Shown one piece after another: positions 22,167 through 32,964 of a stretch of 64,000 nt of DNA (the stretch's first letter is position 1; every line of letters begins with the position of its first letter). Origin of the DNA: Toxorhynchites rutilus septentrionalis (taxonomy: Eukaryota; Arthropoda; Insecta; Diptera; Culicidae); NCBI RefSeq assembly GCF_029784135.1, contig NC_073746.1, positions 6,741,136-6,805,135 on the forward strand. Direction: 5' to 3'. The position numbers were made by a program, and so were the translations under genes. Under the pieces are notes generated by a model. The model searched no databases, was not told the origin of the DNA, and saw nothing but the letters and a program-made list of their open reading frames with translations.

Positions 22167-23369
22167 TTACTCAAGTAAACAGGTGGTGAGCATGGCTTCA
22201 CAAACGCTGTAGGGATCACAGTTAGAGCTGGGACGTCTGTCCTCGAGGTAGCCCTTGTTCGCGTCCGCAACGCCACGTGGAATGCGCACACTTGTGCCCC
22301 GGTCTGCAACACCCCAGCTGAATTTATCGATCGAGGAAGTTTCCAAACGACCCACCAACCGACGCTCGTTGTCCTTTCCTCCGCGGGGATCGTACGCCTT
22401 GATGTGTTTGGCGTGCTGTTTGGACAGTTTCTCGATGGCAGCCTTGATAGCCTCGATGCCGTTCTCTTCTCGCATTGGTTTGGTGGAGAAATTGCAGTGA
22501 CCGCCAGCACCGTTCCAATTGCCTTCCATTGGTTTCGGATCAAAGGTCACAACAACACCGTAATCTTCCGCAATACGCCACAAGATGTATCGTGCAACCC
22601 AAATATCATCCGCACACTTCATGCCAAGATTTGGTCCAACTTGGAATTCCCACTGAGCTGGCATGACTTCGGCGTTCGTTCCGGCAAAGTCCACACCTGC
22701 GTACAGACAAGCGATGGCATGAGCTTCGGCAATGTCACGACCAACAACGTTCTGTGCACCAGCGGCGCAGTAATATGGTCCCTGTGGTCCAGGAAATCCA
22801 GCAGTTGGCCAGCCCAATGGCCTTCCGTCCATATCCAACATTGTGTACTCCTGCTCGATACCAAACCATGGTTCCAAATCCAGACATTTATCGTACGCAG
22901 CCTGCATTCCAGCCCGTTTGTTGGACGCTGTCGGCTTTCCATCTGGTTGGTAAGTGTCACACATAACAATCACATCATTTGCTCCTGGCTTGAACGGATC
23001 TTTGTACAGAGCACGCGGCACTAACTTCATGTCGGAGTTTCCTCCCAGGGCTTGATAGGTTGAACTACCATCGTACTGCCAGTTTGGGCAGTCCTCTGGC
23101 TTCTTGGGAACGTAATCCAGAACGCGATCCTTCAAGCGAACATTTTCCCCAGTTCCATCAATCCACACGTATGTGGCCTGCACATACTTGGGATCATACT
23201 TCAGTTTGTGGTAGCGATCCAGTAAATTTTTGCTCAGGTACGCATTTGGTGAGTCTTTCAAAATACGGGCGGATCGTACCGTGCTGGTGCTGATCATGCG
23301 CGTTGTCGGGTTTCCGCCAAGTCCAGCTAGCTCTTGGCGAATCAATAAACCGACCACTCTCAAGGCCAT
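22167..23369 (-). CDS. Gs1: Glutamine synthetase, mitochondrial-type
   Basis: Makes glutamine from glutamate, ammonia and ATP, so it detoxifies ammonia and feeds amide nitrogen into biosynthesis. The 400-residue class II (eukaryotic) enzyme is read without interruption. The N-terminal beta-grasp domain includes TYVWIDGTGENVRLKDRV (~67-83). The catalytic domain has IEQEY (Glu172, Glu174), AEVMPAQWEFQVGP (Glu234, Glu241), the ATP-site signature KPMEGNWNGAGGH (279-291), RLVGRLETSS, ADRGTSVRIPR and GYLEDRRP (Glu376, Arg378). All expected metal and substrate ligands are present. Residues 1-~30 are Arg-rich, lack acidic residues apart from one Glu, and precede the conserved domain, as in a mitochondrial presequence. 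Drosophila has such a mitochondrial form (Gs1) of similar length. The Met at 23369 is preferred because a start 16 codons upstream (23417) precedes this presequence. No intron interrupts the coding region. There are no neighbouring host genes within the window. Confidence 0.97.
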   Translation of the reverse strand: MALRVVGLLIRQELAGLGGNPTTRMISTSTVRSARILKDSPNAYLSKNLLDRYHKLKYDPKYVQATYVWIDGTGENVRLKDRVLDYVPKKPEDCPNWQYDGSSTYQALGGNSDMKLVPRALYKDPFKPGANDVIVMCDTYQPDGKPTASNKRAGMQAAYDKCLDLEPWFGIEQEYTMLDMDGRPLGWPTAGFPGPQGPYYCAAGAQNVVGRDIAEAHAIACLYAGVDFAGTNAEVMPAQWEFQVGPNLGMKCADDIWVARYILWRIAEDYGVVVTFDPKPMEGNWNGAGGHCNFSTKPMREENGIEAIKAAIEKLSKQHAKHIKAYDPRGGKDNERRLVGRLETSSIDKFSWGVADRGTSVRIPRGVADANKGYLEDRRPSSNCDPYSVCEAMLTTCLLE

Positions 23370-23744
23370 ATTTTTCGTTGTTTTAAAAGGTGGGTTGAAC
23401 GCGGAAATACGGTACACACGATGAGTTTTTTAATTGCACACACACTGGACAACTTTGCTTCGATTACGATCCGTTTCTTTCTCAATTCATATCACAGCGC
23501 GGAATTGGCGAATACTAACAAACTGGCTTCCACCTGGAAAATGGAGAGCAATTGAAAATGGCAAATTAGAACAATATTGCCATCAGCAACAAAACGTAAA
23601 CCACAGGTTACGACACGGTCACACCATACACATACCCGACGATTGATTCGGGGTCAGAACACACAAAACGGGTTATCGGACAACAAATATATCAGAGAAT
23701 TAACTCCTTCAGGCCCATTGGTGGTACTGTGCAGCCAATGGTAT

Positions 23745-23800
23745 ACCACACTGATATAGATTTAAAAGCAGCGCCTTATTAAGTTCGACTGAGTCCCGAA
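23745..23800 (-). promoter_or_regulatory. Candidate promoter of glutamine synthetase
   Basis: On the minus strand CTTAATAAGG (23775-23784) lies about 27 bp upstream of an initiator-like TATCAGTG (near 23748-23755), and another GACTCAGTCG lies just upstream. Spacing fits TATA plus Inr. It would give a 5' UTR of ~380 nt if unspliced. It is inferred from motif spacing only. Confidence 0.3.
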
Positions 23801-25435
23801 GACAGAACACGAATGAGTTTTGTTTCCCGCGACACCAAACAACACCAGAGCGAGCATCAACTTGCCAAGATTCACCTCTCTTACTCTCTCACACTCCAAC
23901 ACAATCCGCGAGGAAAACCGATCCGCGGCCGCTCCACTCAGAGATGATAACAAACAAAAAAAAATCGGCGATGTTTTGTATACAGTGCTCTCTCGCTAAG
24001 AAGGACGCCTCCCGGAGAATTGTCGTCGATTGTTGCATCGAGTTGTTGAACCGAGACGCTCGAACGGATTGTACGGAATGGCGAAGTCTGAGCCACGGTT
24101 TTACTACTTAAGCTCGATCATTGCAAGTGAAATGGCACAAAACAAAAAAAAAACGCACACACATTAAGATTAAGAGCCTTGTTTTCATGTGTTTGATTAA
24201 AGGAGAATAGTAAAAATCGAGTCGATGATAATGTGTCACTTTCATTGCTTTGATGTTTCATAAACAGATAAACAAAAGCTAGTTTGAAAGCAATAAAGAG
24301 CAAGAGAGTATGGATATCCCGAGGATGCCGATGTAACACATCACTCAATAAATTCGTAGGATAATACAGCCATTTCTAGCCGAACCGATTTAGTGGTTCT
24401 CAGAATTTCGTTAAGATTTGTAGTTTTGTTCCTTAAGGGCTGTCCACATACCACGTGGACAACTTTAGGGGGGGGGGGCGTTGTTACGAAAATGTCCACG
24501 TTTGTCCACGGTGAGAGGGGAGGTGGTATATATTACATCCACGTGGACACTAAGGAATATTTTGAAAAACAAATATATATCTTTATTCAACAATATATGA
24601 AAAATATTCTGTAATGTACCATATACAATGGTATATAAGGAATACTCTTAGGCCTAATATGGCAACTGTGTAACGCACTATTTATAGATTCGAGAATAAC
24701 ATGTGACGTGTACACGATAAAATGCTAATGAGCCTAAATAAATAAACAAATGGGATAAAACAAAGAATTTCGACTCATTGGACACAGTTTTTTGACGAGA
24801 AAACAAAGAAGTTCTGCGATGATGAATTCTACAAATTGCATGAAGAATGACGAAAGAAAATGAAACATATTTGTAAATGGATAGGTATCGAGGGATAAGT
24901 TTACTGAATTTTTATCGTCTATCGCGTTGAAGTGTCAACGTTGGTAGAGGGTTTTCCATTACGCTTTGGGAAATTGATTTGAATGAAATGAAAATGAACT
25001 GTTTTATATTAGTGTTGACATATCATAATTATTATTGTTATTAAACATTTATATTTCGTAACTTAAGACTTCTGTCTTTTAATGTTACGTTGTTTAATTG
25101 AAATAGAATAAGCGCTGCACAAAAACAAAACAAAAAAATCAAACTATTTGAACAACTACTAATAGCTCCTAATTAAAATGCTCTATACAACCTCTCTTAA
25201 ATGCTGTGAACGAATCTACATTAGATAGACTTGTGGGAAAAGAATTCCAATGAGCTGGCTATGGAATATCATGATAACTTTGATTGATAAATCACATCTC
25301 TCATCTGTCACGCTATTTCTTCCTATTTCTCGTCGTTCAACTTAAACAAAAACCATAAACAATTTTTTATGTTCTAGGTTGTTACTGGGGTAGTAGACTA
25401 TGAACATCATACAAAGTATGTGAGTTTCGCAATTT
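23801..25435. other. No gene seen; upstream flank of glutamine synthetase
   Basis: No recognisable coding sequence. From 24436 to about 24560 there is a small inverted-repeat-like block: CTGTCCACATACCACGTGG near its start, a G-run, and CCACGTGGACA at its end. This is compatible with a short MITE, but no target duplication was found. The rest is AT-rich. Confidence 0.35.
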
Positions 25436-28012
25436 TGACGTAGGACTACGTCTTCCATTTCTGTACCGGGGTGTAAATTTCGTAAGTAAGAGTTTCGAAA
25501 GCGAGATGGTGACGCTGGACTGCTAGGATTTGAACGTTAATACCTCTTAACCGGCTGAATGGAGTGGTATAATAATCACTTCATCCGAAAGATAAAATGT
25601 CAACGAGTTATAAGATGGTCACTTATAGGTCCAAAAAATCGTTTCAGTAGCTTACAAATTGCTTTGAAAGCAACCTAGCTCATTGATGATGATTGGTGAT
25701 CGCAATGTGTTCCCGAACACGGACGCAAAATCTAGGCACCTGGAGAAACCGTCATAGCAAATACACGCAAGCTGTGATTTCTTTTGCTCGCTTGCATTGG
25801 TGTTTGGGAAACTATAGCGGACACATGCAAGGCGTGAGTACTTTTACTCGCATCAGTTTCTGTTCAGCTTTCGCATGGAACAGTCGTGAAAAATTGTCTG
25901 CGTGTGGATGTGTCCGAGCGAAGGAATATTCGCAACCATTTACGCATTCGACTTGGTGTTTCCGTGATGCAATCCATATAGACTTTATTTCAACAAGAAT
26001 TTCGAACCAACAAGAGTTGAATTTTATGTTAATAACAATTCCATACTTATACTCATTTTTCCAAAATGTTGCTTTTAACGAAAAAAAATTGCATTTTAGC
26101 TTCAACAATCGAGACAAAAACATTCACTAAATTTTTATTTTTCAAAATATCAAAAAAATCCTACGTACGATGCAGGAAATTTAGTGGAGAATCTAGGAAA
26201 ATCTATTTCGTCAAAATCAGATGGACCGTTTTGGAGGTAGAACTCCCACCAGTTCGCAAAGCTTAGTTTCGAGAAAAACGCGTTTCAAATTTTGGATCCA
26301 CGCTCCTTCGCAAAGACTTAGGTCCACTAATTGGCTTGGCTTGAGTAAAAAGATTGTATAATGCCATGTAAGGTCAATTCATGCAATGTGATAGATTATG
26401 TTCTTCGTTACAAGTAAATTTAATGACAGTCCTTTTACGTTTGGTATGATGCCTAGGGCAAAATATGCGAACGGAAAAATTATCAAACGATTATTTTATT
26501 TTACCTCTATGTTGTTTTCCCTCTGAAGTTTGTATTTCTTAGGTGTACGTATTTCTCGAACCGCAAATTTGCTTGATTTGATGAACTTCAAGCACTCAGT
26601 TTCGATTTTGACATGTACGTCGAACGCATATTGTTTAATCAATAGGCGTTATCGCAGCAAATGGTTATCAACATTTGCCCAATCATCAAATGCGTAAAAA
26701 TTCAGTGAACAGAAGATATGAAGGCATATCCTTCAATGCAATCTTGAATAACCGAGCCAAAGCGTTGTGTTTGTACCCACTTTTGTAATTTGTGTTAGAA
26801 AAACACTTTTCGGAGTGCAAAAAAAAGTCACAGGAGGGTTGTGTCCGAGACACGACCGCATAATTGACGTAGGATTCCGTTAGGTTATCTGTTGATTTTG
26901 AATAATTACATCGTTAAACTCTTTGATAATGATTAGGTAGACCTGAAAAGGAACGTTTTGTTTGGTTGTAGGGGTATTGTTTGTCCATTCCACCAGTGTT
27001 TAACGGGTGATGATGACAGAAGGATGATTAACAGTCGTTGGATGGTGCGTATCAGATAAAGGATACCGAAGTGGAACGAGATATGATGAGAACTGCCCTC
27101 TATGATCCTAGACGAGATGCCTCTTGTGATATGTATTGATGAAATAAAGAAAAAAAAATCACCAATGTGATATAAGATAATTATCAATACCGAACACAAT
27201 TATCAATTTTTCTTATCAGTAAAAACATGTTACTTTAATATAGGGAAAATATATTTGAAATGGGAAAGGTAATTTTCTTTTATAATTTTTACTTTCTGAT
27301 TGTTTATTCAACCCAATGCGAATTTTAATTGGACTAACAATACCTAATACTATATGTACTATATGTAGTGATACTCTATGTTGTACGGGAAACGGTTAAC
27401 ACAACGGCTATCGTATACAATTTTACACCTACCCTTGTGCTGAATTTTTCACAATACACGATCGGACATTGATATGGAGTTTCACGAAGCAACCAACATT
27501 AAAGTTTCAAATTTAAATTTTATTTGCTACAATTATTCGTATCACTCTTCTTACTTGCAATATAAAAATGACCCCGACTTCGCCGATTTCCATCAGACAG
27601 CTTGGTTTTGATGTCTCCGTTTGGGAACACATCTCGGCGGGAGCAAAAGTTCCCCCTAATTTCATGTATTTGCAATGCCGATTTCCCCTAGGCAGCTTGT
27701 TTTTGATGTCTCTGTTAGGGAACCGCCGCATGTGTCGTCAATTTCGACCAATCAGAAGTGGGTATTTCCGTTAGGATAGGGGTTGAGATTTTTCAATTGT
27801 TTGATAGTTAGTTTAATGATATATATTATTTTATTCAATATAAAAAATTGTTATGTAGTGCCGAAATCGATTGACGCAAAAATTTCATCAATCCATCATG
27901 AAATGACTGAGCAATAAGCGTTTGAAATTGGACAATTTTCGCGATGTGCTCGATTCTCGATTTTCAATTTGTACCCCAATATGTTCCCGAAAGACGTAAT
28001 CCTACGTCAAAA
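25436..28012 (+). mobile_element. Candidate TIR element, TGACGTAGGACTACGTC family
   Basis: The left tip at 25436 reads TGACGTAGGACTACGTCTT and continues to ACCGGGGTGTAAA. The right tip ending at about 28012, read on the minus strand, gives TGACGTAGGATTACGTCTT and continues to ATTGGGGTACAAA. The ~40-bp ends are thus related inverted repeats. A partial internal tip lies at about 26864. Short tandem units occur near both ends (25730-25870 and 27550-27720). No transposase was recognised. Treating the two tips as one insertion is an inference, because ends of this family are frequent here. Confidence 0.4.
27550..27730 (+). repeat. Minisatellite units (about 95 bp) near the right end
   Basis: Two units share TTTGCAATGCCGATTTCCCC, then CTTG.TTTTGATGTCT.CGTT.GGGAAC and a GGAGCAAAAGTTCCCCC-like block. 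They are homologous to the longer array at 29340-30110. Both arrays are followed by ~330 bp and then the palindromic tip. Confidence 0.7.
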
Positions 28013-28389
28013 AATAAATACATTTAAATTTTATCAATTCAAAACTGCCTTCGGGCCTGCTAGTTCGATGGGAGATTAATCTGCCTCCCTAAATGAATAT
28101 TGCTCATGGCGTCGCTTGGTGCCGCCGAAAGCAGACTCGTTTGCTGAGGAGTGCTGAGCGACAATGAAAATGTCTTTCTAAAGGTAGGTCGAGAAAGAGT
28201 ATGAACTAGTTTTCTTCGCAAGGGCCCTTCTCAGGGCTAGAGACGAGTGAACGTAAAGTCTCTATAATTCAAAAGAAGAAAAATATTGCTACCAGATGTC
28301 ACCATCTTCGACATTTTTTGCTACTATGGTACTACTCGCCCGTGTAGTTGGCGCAAAAGCACCGCAAAAATATTATTTTATAGAATTTC

Positions 28390-28671
28390 TTCATCTTCTT
28401 CTTCTTCTTCAATGACACGAACGTTCCTAGAGGAACTTCGCCGTCTCAACGTAGTATTACTTGCGTCATTTTTGTTAGTACTTAGTTGAGATTTCTATGC
28501 CAAATAACACGCCTTGAATGCATTCTGAGTGGCAAGCTCTAGAAAACGCGTGATCACAGTGCAAGTCGGAGGAAATTACTTTTGACGAAAAATTCCCCCG
28601 ACCAGACCGGGAATCGAACCCGAACACCCGGCATGTTAGTTATGACGCTAACCACTCGGTCACGGGAGCAC
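28390..28671 (-). mobile_element. tRNA-derived SINE
   Basis: The head on the minus strand begins near 28671 with A-box-like TGACCGAGTGGTTAGCGTC and B-box GGGTTCGATTCCCG, an internal RNA polymerase III promoter. A body of ~190 bp follows and then a (GAA)n tail at about 28390-28412. It aligns along its length with 59765-60047. It resembles the tRNA-related SINEs known from Aedes (Feilai type); the family name is an inference. Possible short imperfect duplication TAGARTTT flanks it. Confidence 0.82.
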
Positions 28672-28999
28672 TGCTAGAGTTTGCGAGCGTTCCGTTATAT
28701 ACATGCATGCATTTGTCCTTCGCTTCTTTTGCCAAATCCAGTAAAAGGTGGTTGATGAAACGTATGTTTTTAACGTGATACGTTCCATGTTAGTTGTTAG
28801 TAGAAAATGTAAAAATAAACAGTTTGATCGGTTTTATATAGTTTTTGTGGTAAGTGGAAAACAGTAAAATAAACTCTTTTGTTTCAAAACAAATTGATAG
28901 TCCTGAGAAGGACTGGAATTGTTTAATGGGTTGTACGGAATCTGCTGCGATTCAGTCGGATGTAGCAGTTTAGTTTTGGGAGCGGTAGCTTTTACGGAT

Positions 29000-29151
29000 T
29001 CGCTGATGTTTTGATGTAAAAATCTCATCAATCCGTCATGAAATGACTGAGCAATAAGCGTTTGAAATTGGACATTTTTCACGATGCCAGCGATATTCGT
29101 TTTTCAATTTGTACCCCAATATGTTCCCGAAAGACGTAATCCTACGTCAAA
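29000..29151 (+). repeat. Right-end copy of the TGACGTAGGAYTACGTC family
   Basis: Nearly the same as 27880-28012: ATCAATCC.TCATGAAATGACTG, GCAATAAGCGTTTGAAATTGG, then GTACCCCAATATGTTCCCG and the tip GACGTAATCCTACGTC. Confidence 0.85.
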
Positions 29152-29339
29152 TAAACATGCGGGTGCAGAAGTACCCCCGGCTTGCTTGAATCCACAACTT
29201 TAACTTCTACTTTTTATACTATAGAGGTTTTAAACTTGAAAGTTCATCCGCTTCTAGTGTCTGCACCATTTTCCCAGGTTCCTAACTTTAGGAGACCGTG
29301 TTAAGGAAACATATTCCAGTCTGCACAAAGGCAAGCGAG

Positions 29340-30380
29340 TACAATACTCGCAGTTTGCATTTATTTGCAAAGCTGATTTCCCCAGACATCTTGGTTTTGC
29401 AGTCTGTGTTAGGCAAATTATTTGCAATTTTTTTCCTTTTCATTTTTTTTGTATTATAGTGAGTTTAAACACGTTTGGCTGGTTCGTCACTTTTACCTTC
29501 CATTTCGGAAGGATCTTGGGAGTGAGGATTGAACTCGTGACCTTTAGCGTGAGAGTCTTTGCAATGTCAATTGCCTCAAACACCTTGCTTCTGAAGTCTG
29601 TGTTGGGGAAACACATTTCAGTCGGAACAAAAATGCCCCCGACTAACATGTATTTGCAATGCCAATTTCTCTACGCTCCTTGGATTTGAAGTCTGTGTTA
29701 GGGAAACACATTTCAGTCGGAACAAAAATACCCCCCACTTGCATGTATTTGCAATGAAAATTTCCCCACACTCCATGGATTTGAAGTCTGTGTTAGGGAA
29801 ACAGTCTGTGTTAGGGAAACATATTTCAGTCGGAACAAAAATGCTCCCGATTTACATGTATTTGCAATGCCAATTTCCCCACGCTCCTTGGATTTGAAGT
29901 CTGTGTTAGGGATACATATTTCAGTCGGAAAAAAATACCCCCGACATTCATGTATTTGCAATGCGATTTTTCTAACGCTGCTTGGTTCTGAAGTCTATGT
30001 TAGGGAACACATATCTGTGAGAACAAAAGTCTCCATACTTTCATGTATTTGGAATGCAGATTTCCCCAAGGCTGCTTGGTTTTGATGGCTGTGTTGGGGA
30101 ATCCGTAAATCAGGCCAATCAAAACGAGGCAGTTATTGCGTTTAGATAACGCTGAACATTTTGCAGTTATTCAATTGTTTATCTAATGAAAAACTACATT
30201 TTATCAATTGCGATAGAAGCGTAGAAATATTCCCTATCAATTGATGCAAACATCTTTCCAATCCAGTAAGAAATATTCGAGTTATAAGCATTCGGAATCT
30301 TTAATTTTTTCCAGCATGTTCTGTGTTTAGGTTTTCATTTTACCCCCCATATACTCCGGTTAGACGTAGTCCCACGTCAA
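29340..30380 (+). repeat. Minisatellite array followed by a right-end copy
   Basis: About eight units of ~90-100 bp from 29340 to 30110 share TTTGCAATGCCAATTTCCCC, TTGAAGTCTGTGTTAGGG and CAGTCGGAACAAAAATGCCC. One unit contains a 19-bp internal duplication near 29800. A unique ~270-bp block follows and then a diverged tip GACGTAGTCCCACGTC at about 30364-30379. The order (array, unique block, tip) matches 27550-28012. Confidence 0.85.
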
Positions 30381-32099
30381 TATTATGTATGTGACATGAT
30401 TGCAAAATATGTGTGGTATAACAACATTGAAATTCAATGTTGAATTGAAAATAATCTGTACTGAAGACAAAATTCGGTTGTCTATTAGATCGTTCCACCA
30501 TTCGGGTTCATTCATACAAGTCGCTTGAATGGATAGTTCTCACGAAACACACAATCAAAACAAGCACAGCGATATTTCTCATGAGAGCGAATTTTCGAGA
30601 GCATTTTCGCAATTTTCTTTCCTCACAAATGCAATTCTTCTTCTTGGTTTGTTTTCCGTGAAAATACCACTACACGTGGGTGAACAGCCGATAGCAGTGT
30701 ATAAGTGATGTCTGAAGAGTGAAAGAGTGAAATGTCCGGAAAGAAGTAGCCACCAAAACAAATGACTATGATTATACGCCTGTACGGATAGAGCGTGACT
30801 ATGATGGAGAGTTATCAGTTCACTTTTTTTTCCTTATACAACAACGCGCTCTCATTTGTTGATATCCATTGCTGATGGCGCTTCGCCGTTTACTACGAGA
30901 AGGCATAGTCAAAGCAATGATTATTGCGCGATAACATAATATGCATAATATGAAAATCAGTAAAAACTCAATTGCAGACACGCTATTTCGGAAAACGGAA
31001 TAGTTTATTTACGCTATGCGTTATCAGCTTGTGTGAAGGAATGCAAACCGTTGTGGTAAAAAAGGGGTGGGTGGTATAATGTTGAGATATGAGTAAATAG
31101 TAATCACTATTTTTTGTTGTTTGGTTAGAATCGAAGTCAATACAAATTTAAATTACCTAATCAATTTGGGAGACAGAACATGCTAACGAAAATATCGTTT
31201 CAACATAACACGGTGTTTTGAAACCATATGGAAAAATACTGATCCTTCAATGACGTATTTAACAATGTTTACATGATGTTGGAATAGTACATTTCCAATA
31301 CGGTTCCTTCAATTCGAAAATATATTGATAACCCAGAACAACAACCGGACAGCATAAACCCGTCATACTTTTTCGTAACAATCAATCAAACGCTCGTTCA
31401 GATTAAAACTTTCTCGCCGGTTTCTCAGCGCTCGGCCTGTTTTACTCGGACTTGTTTTTGATATCAATAATCAGTAGAGCTGCTGACGCACACATCAGGC
31501 ATATGTGCTTGAAACACTTGGCTAGCGCAAGATGTGTCACGAGATTTTATTATTTGTTCACAGATGTTGCTTTTATTATGTTTTAGTATGTTTGGATCAA
31601 TTTACAGACTAGGGATTTGATCGTGGCCAGTCCCAACGCATTATTAACCATTGTTCTTCGAATCTTGGATTTTTCAAAAACTAGGAGGGTTATCATGGTT
31701 AAACATTATTTTCTGGAAAAAAAAATTTAAAACCCGGTCCAGAAAATGTTTGTCGGGACGTTCAATCACCCGAATTCCTAACGGATCTTCCAAAGATTAA
31801 ACATTCAATTTTTTTCATTTTGCGAATTGACATTGTACTGATATAATTATCGAGCACCGAGACTTATTGCAAACCATTGTCGGTCGTCGGCAATCGTCAA
31901 TGTGTTCATCACGAAGCTGAAAGTAATATTATCGATGATTATGTGCGGGAAAAAATGAACCGGATCGACAGGGAGTCAAAGTTCGCCTGTGCTAATCTTT
32001 ATTATTTTAAAATGGCCATTAAAGAACGAAATAACAAATTGATGCAATTTTTGTGATTCTTGCGAAGTGAGAGTTGGTCATTGGTTATAGGGCCTTATT
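30381..32099. other. No gene seen
   Basis: AT-rich sequence, short frames only, with no recognisable family or strong repeat. Confidence 0.4.
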
Positions 32100-32390
32100 C
32101 CCGTTTACACTTCACGGTGAAAACGATAGGAAGTGTATCCGCGATGACAACGATACGGTGTCGATATCTGGATACGAAACTAGTTTTCCACTGAAACTTA
32201 TCGTTATAATAAAAGGTTATTTTACCACAAGAAGAAAAAAAAGTTTTCCATTCACATTGAACACTAATTTGGATACGGGGAAGTTAATTTTCATTCATAA
32301 CTTTTATTTGAAGGAATCCATTACTATCTTTGACACTTCACTAACTCGTAAAACGTAGTTCAATGGCATGCCGTTCATTTCGGTTTCACC
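32100..32390 (+). repeat. Dispersed repeat of unknown class
   Basis: Shares with 56325-56760 the words CGCGATGA.AACG.TACGGTGTCGA, ATCTGGATACGA, CATTCACATTGA, CTAATTTGATACGG.GAAGTTAATT and a CTTC.A..ACGAAGCTCAATG-like block. The orientation is the same. The second copy lies inside the hAT element. No ends were defined. Confidence 0.6.
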
Positions 32391-32960
32391 GTGAGGTGTC
32401 TGAGCTTTATTGTCATTTTGGGATTGAATATTTTTTCAATTATAGTGTTTGGAAAGGTAAGAAGCTAATCACTTCACAGGGATTGTGATCACGGTCTAAT
32501 TCGTGATAAGCTCATAAATTGTGTTAGTGCAGCTACCCGTACATTGGTAACGATCTATTTTTAGCCACTGAGGCGAACGATTCATAATTTTAGGATTAGC
32601 GGTGTTTCATAATTATACAACGTAACGCAAATAACACTGTTCATTGAGTCGTATTCATGCTCGTATCAGTTGTTTGCGCTAGAGGAAACTTGATAAGGAT
32701 TATTACGTGCTTTGATTGTAACAAGTGATTATAAACGAGCCATTGAACATCGTCCGTAACAATTATAGGTGCAATAAATTGAACATTTCAAGGCAGAATC
32801 TCAAATAGCGTTAATTTCCTGTTTTTAATATTGTGTTCAATTAAAAAACTACAGTGTCCTGTGTATCGGAGACTATTGGAGAAGAAAAAAAGCAACATTT
32901 TTCAAACAACTAAATAGCAATTTAGGAAAAGTACACGTGAAAATACGTTAGCAATAATCT
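32391..32960. other. No gene seen
   Basis: AT-rich sequence upstream of the non-LTR relic. It may include that relic's 5' leader, but nothing in it is recognisable. Confidence 0.35.
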
Positions 32961-32964
32961 ATTT

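Noticed and set aside
24436..24560. Well-defined MITE with CCACGTGGACA ends
   Set aside because: The inverted ends are short and G-runs confuse the alignment. No target duplication, so it is mentioned only within the flank entry.
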